Of a stretch of DNA of 64,000 nucleotides, positions 33,622-41,948 are shown piece after piece. A program made the translations under genes and the position numbers. The notes beneath the pieces were generated by a model. The model made no database searches. It saw only the letters and a program-made list of their open reading frames with translations, and had not been told where the DNA came from. The stretch spans positions 1-64,000 of the forward strand of contig DFGA01000071.1 in NCBI GenBank assembly GCA_002371615.1. The letters are read 5' to 3'. Position 1 is the first letter of the stretch. Each line of letters begins with the position of its first letter. The DNA is from Lachnospiraceae bacterium UBA3762 (GTDB lineage: Bacteria; Bacillota; Clostridia; Lachnospirales; Lachnospiraceae).

Positions 33622-34701
33622 ATGTCATTTACACTCGGAAATAATATAAAAATATCAGTTGCGGGAGCATCTCACTCGGAGTCGATAGACGTTACCGTAG
33701 AAGGGCTTCCTAAGGGCGAGAAGATAGATATTGAAGCCGTTAATTCGTTTCTTAAGAGAAGACAGGGCGGGATGGCGCGATACACTACAGCCCGCAAAGA
33801 GAAGGACGAGCCGAAGATCCTGAAGGGACTGGATGGGGATACTCTTACGGGCGATGCACTTGTTGCAAAGTTTGTAAATGCCAATGCAAGATCGGGTGAT
33901 TACAGTAAGATGAGAACTATACCCCGTCCTTCACATGCGGATTATGTGGCATATGTAAAGTACGGCGGTAAAATGGATATGGCCGGCGGGGGATTTTTCT
34001 CCGGAAGGATGACTCTTCCCATGTGCTTTGCAGGAGCGGTTTGCATGCAGGTGCTGGAGCGCAGGGGAATAAAGGTTCAGGCGCATATTCTCTCGGCAGG
34101 AGATGTATTTGACGAGGCATTCGATCCGGTATCGGAGGATACGACGCCCCTTGCGGATCATACGCTTCCGGTTCTGTCGAAAGATGCCGGAGATAAAATG
34201 GTATCGGTCATGGAAGATGCAAGCCGCGAGGGCGATTCCGTAGGCGGATGCATAGAATGTAAAATCACCGGAATTTGCGCAGGAGTCGGGGATCCGATCT
34301 ATGACAGTGTTGAATCCGTAATATCATACGGAATGTTCGGAATACCCGCGATCAAGGGAATAGAATTCGGGGAAGGCTTCGGAGTATGCAGCGACTACGG
34401 TTCAAAGAGCAATGACGACTTCTGTATCAGGGACGGAAAGGTCAGGTGCATCACAAACAATTCCGGAGGTATCCAGGGAGGTATCACAAACGGGATGCCT
34501 GTGATTTTCCGCGTAGCGGTTAAGCCGACACCGTCGATCTACAAGCCGCAAAGATCGGTAGATCTTGAGAAGATGGAAGAGTGTGAACTTCGTATCGAAG
34601 GAAGACATGATGCATGTATTGTGCCGAGGGTGGTTCCGTGTGTTGAAGCAATGGCGGCGCTTATGATCGCGGATATGATGAGCAGTGAGGGCCTGATGTG
34701 A
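33622..34701 (+). CDS. aroC: chorismate synthase
   Basis: Converts EPSP to chorismate using reduced FMN. 359 residues with GASHSESIDVTVEGLPKG near the N-terminus, MRTIPRPSHADYVAYVKYGG near 99-118 (the usual motif is RPGHAD; here Ser replaces Gly) and GGIQGGITNGMPVIFRVAVK near 280. AAGGAG precedes the ATG. It requires reduced flavin, and the riboflavin genes are only 3 kb away on the other strand. Confidence 0.94.
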   Translation: MSFTLGNNIKISVAGASHSESIDVTVEGLPKGEKIDIEAVNSFLKRRQGGMARYTTARKEKDEPKILKGLDGDTLTGDALVAKFVNANARSGDYSKMRTIPRPSHADYVAYVKYGGKMDMAGGGFFSGRMTLPMCFAGAVCMQVLERRGIKVQAHILSAGDVFDEAFDPVSEDTTPLADHTLPVLSKDAGDKMVSVMEDASREGDSVGGCIECKITGICAGVGDPIYDSVESVISYGMFGIPAIKGIEFGEGFGVCSDYGSKSNDDFCIRDGKVRCITNNSGGIQGGITNGMPVIFRVAVKPTPSIYKPQRSVDLEKMEECELRIEGRHDACIVPRVVPCVEAMAALMIADMMSSEGLM

Positions 34702-34772
34702 CGATCCGGAATCAGTACAAAGCATTGTTTGAAAAAGCAGAGAAATAACAGAAATCAAATAGTAAACAGAGT

Positions 34773-36581
34773 ATGGACGGTAAACAAAACAACAAAAATA
34801 CATACGGACTGGTCGGTGAGAAGCTCGGGCACAGTTTCTCGCCGCTTTTGCATTCAAGATTCGGAGACTACAGATATGATCTTATTGAAGTGCCCAAAGA
34901 CAGGATCGACGGTTTCTTTAAGATGGCTGATTTTGCCGGAGTTAATGTTACTATCCCCTACAAGGAGGTGGCATTAAAGCATTGTATTCCGGACGAGATG
35001 GCAAAAGCGATAGGTTGTGTAAATACGCTTGTTTGTAAGGAAGCATCCGGCAGGAAGGAAGTTCGTGGCTATAACACCGATACATACGGATTCGAGTATA
35101 TGGCAGGACGTGCCGGCATCGATATGAAAGGTGCAGCAGTTACGATACTCGGAAGCGGCGGTACATGCAGAACGGCGGCTGTTACAGCCTCAAGACTCGG
35201 TGCCGCATCAATAACCGTTGTATCAAGGCATCCGTCGGATATGGGACTTAACACCGCATGTCCCGTAAAATATGTTTCGTATGATGATGATTATCAAAAC
35301 TGTGAAGTGCTCATTAATACAACCCCTGTAGGAATGTACCCCGATATAGGGGGATGTCCGGTCCTTACTGGAAAGGGGCAGGAAGAGATTGTTGACATAA
35401 TTAATAATTATGTCAATCTAAAGGCCGTTATGGATGTGGTATATAATCCTTTGCGGACAAGGCTCGTATATAACGCTCAAAAATGCGGAATAAAGGCTTC
35501 CGGCGGACTGCCTATGCTTGTGGCGCAGGGGTATTTTGCATCAAAGCTTTTTGCGGGATATGATCTTGGATATGACCCTGTCGGAGACCTTACGGACAGG
35601 GAGCAAAAGCTTATTGAGGAAGTGACAGCCGAGATAGAGGACAGTGTGTCTAATATTGTACTGTACGGTATGCCGGGATCCGGAAAATCATCCGCGGGAA
35701 GAGTTGTTGCCCAGAAGCTGGGACTTGAATTTACAGATACGGATGATATATTTACAACAGATAACCAAATGACTCCCGAATATTGCATAACCCATCACGG
35801 GGAGGAAGAATTCAGACGCCTGGAAAAACAGGCAGTATACAAGGCGGCGCAGTCAGGCAAAAAAGTGATCGCAACCGGCGGCGGAGTCGTATTGGATCCG
35901 GAAAACAGAGAGCTGCTTGCTCTTAACGGACGGACGTTTTTCCTGAACCGGAAGTTGTCCGAACTTGCCACAAAGAACAGGCCTCTGTCTGAGGGGGATG
36001 AGAATCTTAAGGCGCTCTATTATAAGCGCCTGCCGATATATCTGTCATCGTCCGAAACGGTAATAGATGTTGATACCGATGTTAAAGGTGTGGCGCAGAA
36101 GATCATTGATAGTTTACATAAATCAGGTAACAGTAAGATGAGAATTCTTGTTATAAACGGTCCCAATCTTAATATGCTCGGTATAAGAGAGCCTGATATT
36201 TACGGTCGGCAGACTTACGAGGACCTGATAAGATCGTGCCGGCAGAAGGCAGATGAGATAGGTGTGGAAGTATACTTTTACCAGAGTAACCACGAGGGGG
36301 ATTTGGTTGACATAATTCAACAGAGCTATGGAACAACGGACGGAATAGTTATCAATCCGGGAGCGTATACGCATACTTCGGTGGCGCTGCTTGATGCGCT
36401 CAAATGTGTCGGTATTCCGGCGATTGAAGTTCATATATCCGATGTAGACAGCAGGGAAGAGTTCAGACAGGTAAGTTATATACGGTCATATGTGGCAAGA
36501 ACAATCTCCGGACACGGATTAGCCGGGTATACTGAGGCTATAGAAGAACTTTATCGCCGTATGAGCGAAAAGGAGAGGTAA
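34773..36581 (+). CDS. aroEKQ: trifunctional AroE-AroK-AroQ: shikimate dehydrogenase, shikimate kinase, type II dehydroquinase
   Basis: A single 602-residue ORF covering three steps of the shikimate pathway. Residues 9-285: shikimate dehydrogenase (GEKLGHSFSP, NVTIPYK with K64, NTDTYG with D103, GSGGTCRT). Residues 294-450: shikimate kinase with Walker A GMPGSGKS at 299-306, TDTDD, and GGGVV. Residues 456-602: type II 3-dehydroquinate dehydratase (ILVINGPNLNMLG, NPGAYTHTSVAL, EVHISD). The joint at 452-456 (SGNSKM) carries an internal ATG at 36138, but its upstream bases CAGGTAACAGTAAG are a poor ribosome site. Pairwise fusions are known; this triple order is unusual. aroB is not in the window. 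Confidence 0.93.
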   Translation: MDGKQNNKNTYGLVGEKLGHSFSPLLHSRFGDYRYDLIEVPKDRIDGFFKMADFAGVNVTIPYKEVALKHCIPDEMAKAIGCVNTLVCKEASGRKEVRGYNTDTYGFEYMAGRAGIDMKGAAVTILGSGGTCRTAAVTASRLGAASITVVSRHPSDMGLNTACPVKYVSYDDDYQNCEVLINTTPVGMYPDIGGCPVLTGKGQEEIVDIINNYVNLKAVMDVVYNPLRTRLVYNAQKCGIKASGGLPMLVAQGYFASKLFAGYDLGYDPVGDLTDREQKLIEEVTAEIEDSVSNIVLYGMPGSGKSSAGRVVAQKLGLEFTDTDDIFTTDNQMTPEYCITHHGEEEFRRLEKQAVYKAAQSGKKVIATGGGVVLDPENRELLALNGRTFFLNRKLSELATKNRPLSEGDENLKALYYKRLPIYLSSSETVIDVDTDVKGVAQKIIDSLHKSGNSKMRILVINGPNLNMLGIREPDIYGRQTYEDLIRSCRQKADEIGVEVYFYQSNHEGDLVDIIQQSYGTTDGIVINPGAYTHTSVALLDALKCVGIPAIEVHISDVDSREEFRQVSYIRSYVARTISGHGLAGYTEAIEELYRRMSEKER

Positions 36582-37210
36582 TGTTAAAGCGGTTTGGCAG
36601 GATTATACTGTTTGTATTGATCACGTGCATGCTCGGGGCCTGTGCAGCAGAAGATGCACCTGTTGATCTGACGAAGATCATAGCAGCAGAAGAGGATGAA
36701 CCTTTAAATGAAGAGGATTCTTCCAATAAGTCCCGAAAGTCTATCAGCAAAGCAGTTCCTGTCGAGGAAACCGCAGATACAGAAGATAACCATCAGGATT
36801 CCGAGCAGGTAAAAAGCGATAACGCTGTAAATGACATCAGGGAGGATGGTTATTATTACGACCTTGAAAGCGTGGTCTTGTATTATGAAAAATATAACAG
36901 GCTTCCGTCGAATTTCATAAAGAAAAACAAGGCAAGAGCCCTCGGCTGGGAGCGTGGAAGGCTTACCGGCTACAAAGAGGGGGCTGCCATCGGAGGGGAC
37001 AGATTCGGAAACTATGAAAGGATCCTTCCGGATATACGCGGAATGGAGTATATAGAGTGTGATATTGATACCGAGGACGCATCGAGAGGGGAAAAACGGC
37101 TTGTTATTTCGAACAACAAGAGGTATTTCTACACTATGGACCACTATCAAACGTTCAGGGAGGTGGTAGTAAGAGATGGGACTATCTCGTATGGAGAGAA
37201 GTTCGAATAG
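36581..37210 (+). CDS. barnase-like ribonuclease lipoprotein
   Basis: A 209-residue exported protein. Signal peptide with lipobox LGAC (Cys21), an acidic Ser/Glu-rich linker (about 25-85), then a barnase/binase-type domain (88-205): VVLYYEKYNRLPSNFIKKNK, ALGWERG, GGDRFGNYERILP, and TMDHYQTF. The catalytic set of barnase is conserved as E159 (YIECD), R173 and H188 (DHYQTF). The start overlaps the stop of the Aro fusion (TAATG). The enzyme should degrade RNA outside the cell while anchored to the membrane. No barstar inhibitor gene is adjacent. Confidence 0.85.
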   Translation: MLKRFGRIILFVLITCMLGACAAEDAPVDLTKIIAAEEDEPLNEEDSSNKSRKSISKAVPVEETADTEDNHQDSEQVKSDNAVNDIREDGYYYDLESVVLYYEKYNRLPSNFIKKNKARALGWERGRLTGYKEGAAIGGDRFGNYERILPDIRGMEYIECDIDTEDASRGEKRLVISNNKRYFYTMDHYQTFREVVVRDGTISYGEKFE

Positions 37211-37213
37211 ATT

Positions 37214-37612
37214 TCAGTCCAAGACCGGACTGTCTGTTTTGTGGAATGCGGCACCGGCGCGAAAATCATCCGCTATGGTTCGGTATAGTTCATCAAGTGA
37301 GTCGAATTTCACCTCACCTCGTCGGAATTTAAGAAGTGTGACTGAAACGGTTTTTCCGTAAAGGTCTCCCTGAAAATCATAAATATAGGTCTCGGCGTTT
37401 ACCCGGTTACCTTCTGATACGGTGGGGCGAACGCCGAGATTTGTTATTCCAAAGTAGTCATTCCCGTCGATATTGATAGTCGAATAATAAACGCCGTAGG
37501 CCAGCCCGGAAATGTTCTCTTTAGGGTATATGTTTGCGGTAGGCATGGAAAACCGTCTGCCTATTTTGTTACCGGGCTGTACAGCTCCTGTAAGTGTTAC
37601 GGGAAGTTTCAT
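37214..37612 (-). CDS. riboflavin kinase (single-domain)
   Basis: A 132-residue protein matching only the kinase half of bifunctional RibF: GAVQPGNKIGRRFSMPTANI near residues 9-28, YGVYYSTINIDGNDYFGITN and NLGVRPTV near 45-65, and ETYIYDFQGDLYGKTVSV near 75-92. The FAD synthetase half is missing. Riboflavin kinase makes FMN from imported riboflavin. It lies nine bases downstream of ribU in the same FMN-controlled operon, so uptake and phosphorylation are coupled. It ends convergently 4 bases from the barnase gene. Confidence 0.9.
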   Translation of the reverse strand: MKLPVTLTGAVQPGNKIGRRFSMPTANIYPKENISGLAYGVYYSTINIDGNDYFGITNLGVRPTVSEGNRVNAETYIYDFQGDLYGKTVSVTLLKFRRGEVKFDSLDELYRTIADDFRAGAAFHKTDSPVLD

Positions 37613-37621
37613 GACGTATTC

Positions 37622-38224
37622 CTATCGTGGATCTGATTGCTTTAGTATCTTCCGCAGAGGCTTGTATATCGGGATCGCAATCAGCACGCATATAACACCT
37701 TTTACTATCGTAAACGGAAGATTAAATATGAACAGGCACTGCAATACGCTTGTTACCCCCGGAAGGATAGCCTGGTAAGCTGCCAGAACAACTTCCTCGG
37801 GCATAAACGCTTTATAATAAAAGGGATATACAACATAATAATTCGATACAATGCTTATAAGGCCCATTACTACAGCACCGGCAAAAGCACCGATTATTGC
37901 GGTTTTCTTGGTCTTGTGATGCTTGTAGATAAGCCCGGCTGTTGCGGTAAAGCATGCACCGAGAATAAAATTTGACAACTCACCGACCGTTGCGGATTTT
38001 GTAACGGCGCAGTGGATCAGATTCTTGATAAACTCGATCAGAACACCCGCTACAGGTCCGTACGCAAAAGCACCGATAAGGGGTGGCAGATCGGACAGAT
38101 CAAACTTGATAAACGGTGGGATCAGCATCGGAATCGGAAATTCGATGAACTGCAGAACAACTGCGAGTGCAGAGAGCATGGCAGAACCTGCCATGACACG
38201 TGTGGAAATCTTTTGATTATTCAT
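37622..38224 (-). CDS. ribU: riboflavin ECF transporter S component
   Basis: A 200-residue membrane protein with six hydrophobic segments. KFDLSDLPPLIGAFAYGPVA near residues 40-60 is characteristic of RibU, and SNYYVVYPFYYK near 126-137 matches the substrate region. It captures riboflavin and works with the shared ECF energising module, which is not in this window. The FMN riboswitch directly upstream, and riboflavin kinase downstream, support the substrate. Confidence 0.95.
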   Translation of the reverse strand: MNNQKISTRVMAGSAMLSALAVVLQFIEFPIPMLIPPFIKFDLSDLPPLIGAFAYGPVAGVLIEFIKNLIHCAVTKSATVGELSNFILGACFTATAGLIYKHHKTKKTAIIGAFAGAVVMGLISIVSNYYVVYPFYYKAFMPEEVVLAAYQAILPGVTSVLQCLFIFNLPFTIVKGVICVLIAIPIYKPLRKILKQSDPR

Positions 38225-38239
38225 TTGTTTATTCTCCTT

Positions 38240-38426
38240 CTTTCATCCGGACTTTACCGTCGGTTCCGGAATTTCACCGGATCAGCCGCACTTTGTGCGG
38301 TTCGTGGACTTGTAGCGTCGGTTTGATCTACAACCAACATCGACTTCGTCGATGTCGCCGTGTAACGATTTCACAGAAATCGTTACATCTTACCACCGGT
38401 CGGGAATTGCACCCTGCCCTAAGGAA
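38240..38426 (-). promoter_or_regulatory. FMN riboswitch (RFN element)
   Basis: On the minus strand, conserved blocks AGGGCAGGGTGCAATTCCC, GACCGGTGGT, then GATCCGGTGAAATTCCGG, ACCGACGGT and AAAGTCCGGATG are present. TTCCTT at the 5' edge can pair with AAGGAG, the ribU ribosome site, in closing helix P1, so FMN binding would block translation. The variable region is long and carries two extra hairpins: GTAACGATTTC with GAAATCGTTAC, and CATCGAC-GAA-GTCGATG, the second shared with a repeat in the ABC-F gene. Confidence 0.95.
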
Positions 38427-38434
38427 CATTTGGA

Positions 38435-38463
38435 ATTGTAAGACATATAATATGGGATGTCAA
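38435..38463 (-). promoter_or_regulatory. promoter of the FMN-riboswitch operon
   Basis: On the minus strand TTGACA (38463-38458) and TACAAT (38440-38435) with a 17-base spacer. Transcription begins at the edge of the riboswitch. Confidence 0.85.
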
Positions 38464-38501
38464 ATAAAAAAACACTTGCCTCGGATGTAAGGCAAGTGTT
38501 T
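38464..38501 (-). terminator. terminator of the 68-aa gene
   Basis: AACACTTGCC and GGCAAGTGTT (38471-38480, 38491-38500) form a perfect 10-bp stem; on the minus strand the 3' side continues into seven T. It separates the small gene from the riboswitch promoter. Confidence 0.85.
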
Positions 38502-38519
38502 CCTGATTTACAACCAACA

Positions 38520-38726
38520 TTAAGCAACATGCTTAAAAGCGTGAGCGATATTGCCGTGAGCCCATACGATGTCATATCCGGGCGCATATCTTCCTGTGCT
38601 GTCATCATGAACAGTGCAGAAGTGTTTGTCGCATTCATCCATTTTATTGAAGCTGTCCATCATTTCATTGAATGAAGCGAAAAACAGTGTCTCTTTTCCT
38701 TTTTGTGTAATGTAAAAATCTCTCAT
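38520..38726 (-). CDS. small protein of unknown function (68 aa)
   Basis: A 68-residue, histidine-rich protein (HAHGNIAHAFKHVA-like tail, CDKHFCTVHDD middle). No signal peptide or membrane segment. AGGTAGGG precedes the ATG, and a strong terminator follows, which supports a real gene. Two Cys and several His could bind metal; this is speculation. It is not a barstar homologue, so it does not supply the missing inhibitor for the nearby ribonuclease. Confidence 0.55.
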   Translation of the reverse strand: MRDFYITQKGKETLFFASFNEMMDSFNKMDECDKHFCTVHDDSTGRYAPGYDIVWAHGNIAHAFKHVA

Positions 38727-38794
38727 CTTTTTTCCCTACCTTTCTTCATCTCTTCTCCTCATACAAGCAATACTACCATATCTTGAAGCGGTAC

Positions 38795-38808
38795 CGTTTC
38801 CGAAAACG
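38795..38808. promoter_or_regulatory. possible LacI-type operator
   Basis: CGTTTCCGAAAACG contains inverted arms CGTTT/AAACG as in LacI/CcpA-family sites. It lies in the divergent gap (38727-39029) between the 68-aa gene and the BMP transporter. A possible promoter for the transporter is TTGACG (38934) with TATATT (38955). Nothing else is recognised in this gap. Confidence 0.3.
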
Positions 38809-39029
38809 ATTAAGTTTCAATATATATGGCTCTCGCTTGCGAATATATAATAACATACATATGGTAAAAGTCAACAATTTCGGATGGCAAAAATTGTACT
38901 TAATGACGAACAATAGAAAATCTGTTTTTTCCATTGACGAAACTCATTCAACAATATATTGTATATGAGTACGAATCAATAGTCATATCTTGTGACTGCA
39001 CAACAATACAATTTTCCGGGAGGACAGTT

Positions 39030-40271
39030 ATGAAAAAACTATTTTCGTTGCTACTGGCAACAGCAATGACCGTTTCTTTGTGTGCTTGCGGAGCACAGGC
39101 TCCGGCGGCCGGGGCAGATGCATCTGCCGAGACATCGGAAGCGTCGGAATCAGGCGAGAAGCTTGATATCAAAGCAGGATTTATCTGCCTTCATGATGAG
39201 AACTCAACTTATGACCTTAACTTTATAACAGCTGCCAAAGCGGCTTGTGAGAAGCTCGGAATTGAGGCTGTTATCAAGACCAATATTCCCGAAGGACAGG
39301 AGTGCTATGATGCGGCATGTGAGCTGGCTGACCAGGGATGCGGATACATCTTCGCAGATTCATTCGGACACGAGGATTACATGATCGAGGCAGCCAAGGA
39401 ATATCCCGATATCCAGTTCTGCCACGCTACGGGAACCAAGGCTCATACCGAGAACCTTGCAAACTTCCATAATGCGTTTGCTTCAATCTACGAAGGACGT
39501 TACCTTTCGGGTATCGCAGCAGGAATGAAGCTTAACGAGATGATCGCTGACGGCAAGATTACGGCAGATCAGGCTAAGATCGGTTATGTAGGCGCATTTA
39601 CATATGCAGAGGTTATTTCGGGATATACATCCTACTTCCTCGGAGCCCGTTCGGTATGTCCTACGGCAACGATGGAAGTTACCTTCACAGGTTCATGGTA
39701 CGATGAGACAGCCGAGAAAGAGGGAGCAACAAAGCTTATCTCTGACGGATGTGTTCTCATATCACAGCACGCCGATTCGATGGGAAGTCCCACAGCCTGC
39801 GAGAATGCCGGTGTACCTAACAGCTCATACAACGGACCTACAGACGGTGCATGCCCTGAAACATATATCTCATACTGCAAGATCGACTGGACACCCTACT
39901 TTATCGATTCAATAACAAAGGCAGCAAAGGGTGAGGCTATTCCTACCGACTATATCGGAACACTTGAGACAGGCTCTGTTGTAATAGACCACTTCGGCAA
40001 AAACGTTGCAGCAGGAACGGAAGAAGCTGTTGAGGCTGCTAAGGCCGATCTTATTGCCGGCAAACTCCACGTATTTGATACGAAAACGTTTACCGTTGAA
40101 GGCGCAGAGCTTACAACTTACATGGCTGATGTTGATACGGATGCCAACTATGAAGGCGATCATGAGGCGATCAAGGACGGATACTTTAATGAGTCCGGCG
40201 ACGGAATGCGTTCCGCACCTTACTTCGACCTTCAGATCGATGGAATCACGCTTCTGGACACTGCTTTTTAG
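39030..40271 (+). CDS. BMP-family ABC transporter substrate-binding lipoprotein
   Basis: A 413-residue lipoprotein: lipobox LCAC, mature Cys at about residue 19, then the BMP/Med fold (GFICLHDENSTYDLNFITAA, YIFADSFGHEDYM, HNAFASIYEGRYLSGIAAGM, KIGYVGAFTYAEVISGYTSY). BMP proteins bind nucleosides and related ligands. The ATG at 39030 was chosen because GGGAGG precedes it by 6 bases. It is followed by the ATPase, two permeases and xanthine phosphoribosyltransferase, so a purine nucleoside or base is the likely substrate. Confidence 0.93.
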   Translation: MKKLFSLLLATAMTVSLCACGAQAPAAGADASAETSEASESGEKLDIKAGFICLHDENSTYDLNFITAAKAACEKLGIEAVIKTNIPEGQECYDAACELADQGCGYIFADSFGHEDYMIEAAKEYPDIQFCHATGTKAHTENLANFHNAFASIYEGRYLSGIAAGMKLNEMIADGKITADQAKIGYVGAFTYAEVISGYTSYFLGARSVCPTATMEVTFTGSWYDETAEKEGATKLISDGCVLISQHADSMGSPTACENAGVPNSSYNGPTDGACPETYISYCKIDWTPYFIDSITKAAKGEAIPTDYIGTLETGSVVIDHFGKNVAAGTEEAVEAAKADLIAGKLHVFDTKTFTVEGAELTTYMADVDTDANYEGDHEAIKDGYFNESGDGMRSAPYFDLQIDGITLLDTAF

Positions 40272-40277
40272 TATGCT

Positions 40278-40382
40278 GATAGGAGGGGCCCGCGAAGTGG
40301 GAGGAACCTGTCTGCACGTGGAGCCCCTTCGACGAAGTCGAATTCACATGGGGCGACACACCTTGTTCTAGGCTAATAGGAG
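40278..40382 (+). ncRNA. two-hairpin element, copy B (before the ABC ATPase)
   Basis: First 40 bases match 58883-58922 at 38 positions. Hairpin 1 is CCCGC-GAA-GTGGG (40289-40301). Stem GCCCC (40323-40327) with GGGGC (40350-40354) encloses TTCGAC-GAA-GTCGAA and a 7-base bulge TTCACAT. The element ends in CCTTGTTCTAGGCTAATAGG, which runs into the ribosome site of the ATPase. GATAGGAG at its start and AATAGGAG at its end look like a short flanking duplication. Confidence 0.65.
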
Positions 40383-40391
40383 ACATTTATC

Positions 40392-41948
40392 TTGGAAAAC
40401 ACGCAGCCCGTGCTCAGTATGCGCGGTATCAGCAAAAGATTTGATCTAAAGCAGGCAAATACAGCTGTTGATTTTGATCTGTATAAAGGTGAGATCGTCT
40501 CGCTCCTCGGTGAAAACGGGAGCGGGAAGACCACCCTTATGAACATGCTTGCGGGGATATACTATCCCGATGAGGGGCAGATATTTGTTAAAGGGAATGA
40601 GGTTACGATCTCATCCCCGGCAGATGCTTACAGGCTTGGAATCGGAATGGTGCATCAGCATTTCAAACTGGTTGATGTATTTACCGCGTGGGAGAACATC
40701 GTATTGGGTATGGGAGGCAAGTACGATGTTCTCTCGGCCAAAGCCGGAATAAAGGAGATATGCGACAAGTACGGATTTGTTGTTGATCCTGACAAGAAGA
40801 TCTATAACATGACGGTTTCCGAAAAGCAGACCGTCGAAATTGTCAAAGTGATTTTCCGCGGAGCGGATATCCTCATTCTTGATGAACCTACGGCAGTTCT
40901 GACGCCGCAGGAGTGTGAACGTCTTTTTGAAGTTATGCGTAACATGAAAAAAGACGGCAAGTCGATAGTTATAATTACCCACAAACTTAACGAGGTCATG
41001 GCGATATCCGACCGTGTGGTCATTCTTCGTCAGGGCAGATATGTCGGACAGCTTGAAACGGCATCAACCAATCCGCAGGAAATGACGGATATGATGGTAG
41101 GTCATGCTGTAACTCTTGATATTGAGCGGCCGGAACCGGTTGATCCAAAGAAGAGACTCGTTATCAAAAACATAAATGTTACGGATATCGAGGGCGTCAG
41201 GAAAGTCAAGGATGTCAGCTTTTACATGAATTCCGGAGAGATCCTCGGAATTGCGGGAATATCGGGAAGCGGTCAAAAGGAGCTCCTTGAGGCAATCGCC
41301 GGCATTCAGAAAGTTGATTCGGGCTCGGTTATTTATATCGACGAGAACGGAGCCGAAAAAGAACTGATTGGTATGCATCCGCAGGATATAAGAGAACTCG
41401 GAGTCGCGCTTTCGTTTGTTCCCGAGGACAGGCTTGGAATGGGCCTTGTGGGCAACATGAATATATCCGAGAATATGATGCTTCGAACATTCGGAGAGAG
41501 TCATAAGTGGTTTACGGACCGCGACAAACCGAAGAGAGTAGCGGAAAATGTAGTGGATGTTCTCGAGGTCTCAACACCGGGACTTGATACACCGGTTAGA
41601 AGACTTTCCGGCGGCAATATTCAAAAGATACTTGTGGGACGTGAGATATCATCCCATCCGAAAGTTCTGCTTACAGCATATGCCGTAAGAGGACTTGATA
41701 TCGGAAGTTCGTACAAGATATACGATCTGATAAACGAACAGAAGAAGAAGGGAGTTGCGGTACTGTTTGTGGGAGAGGACCTTGATGTTCTGATGCAGAT
41801 ATCCGACAAGATCATGGTTCTTTGCGATGGTGAAGTAAGCGATATCGTTGATGCCAAAAAGGTTACGAAGAATGAGATAGGACTTCTGATGACAAGCCTT
41901 GACGGAGCCGCTAAACTTAAGGAAGGAGCTGATGGCCGAAATGAATAA
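40392..41948 (+). CDS. nucleoside ABC transporter ATP-binding protein (two NBDs)
   Basis: A 518-residue fused double ATPase. First domain: Walker A GENGSGKTT, signature VSEKQTVEIVKV, Walker B ADILILDEPTAVL. Second domain: GISGSGQKE, LSGGNIQKILVGRE, and a degenerate Walker B LLTAYAVRGLDIGSSY, the pattern of BMP-linked sugar/nucleoside importers (YufO/NupO). The start is TTG at 40392 with AATAGGAG 9 bases upstream; no suitable ATG exists. It overlaps the first permease. Confidence 0.93.
   Translation: MENTQPVLSMRGISKRFDLKQANTAVDFDLYKGEIVSLLGENGSGKTTLMNMLAGIYYPDEGQIFVKGNEVTISSPADAYRLGIGMVHQHFKLVDVFTAWENIVLGMGGKYDVLSAKAGIKEICDKYGFVVDPDKKIYNMTVSEKQTVEIVKVIFRGADILILDEPTAVLTPQECERLFEVMRNMKKDGKSIVIITHKLNEVMAISDRVVILRQGRYVGQLETASTNPQEMTDMMVGHAVTLDIERPEPVDPKKRLVIKNINVTDIEGVRKVKDVSFYMNSGEILGIAGISGSGQKELLEAIAGIQKVDSGSVIYIDENGAEKELIGMHPQDIRELGVALSFVPEDRLGMGLVGNMNISENMMLRTFGESHKWFTDRDKPKRVAENVVDVLEVSTPGLDTPVRRLSGGNIQKILVGREISSHPKVLLTAYAVRGLDIGSSYKIYDLINEQKKKGVAVLFVGEDLDVLMQISDKIMVLCDGEVSDIVDAKKVTKNEIGLLMTSLDGAAKLKEGADGRNE

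Noticed and set aside
38520..38726. 68-aa protein as a barstar for the nearby barnase-like lipoprotein
   Set aside because: It shows none of the barstar sequence pattern and is transcribed separately.
38727..39029. Purine riboswitch before the nucleoside transporter
   Set aside because: The conserved core bases of purine riboswitches are absent.
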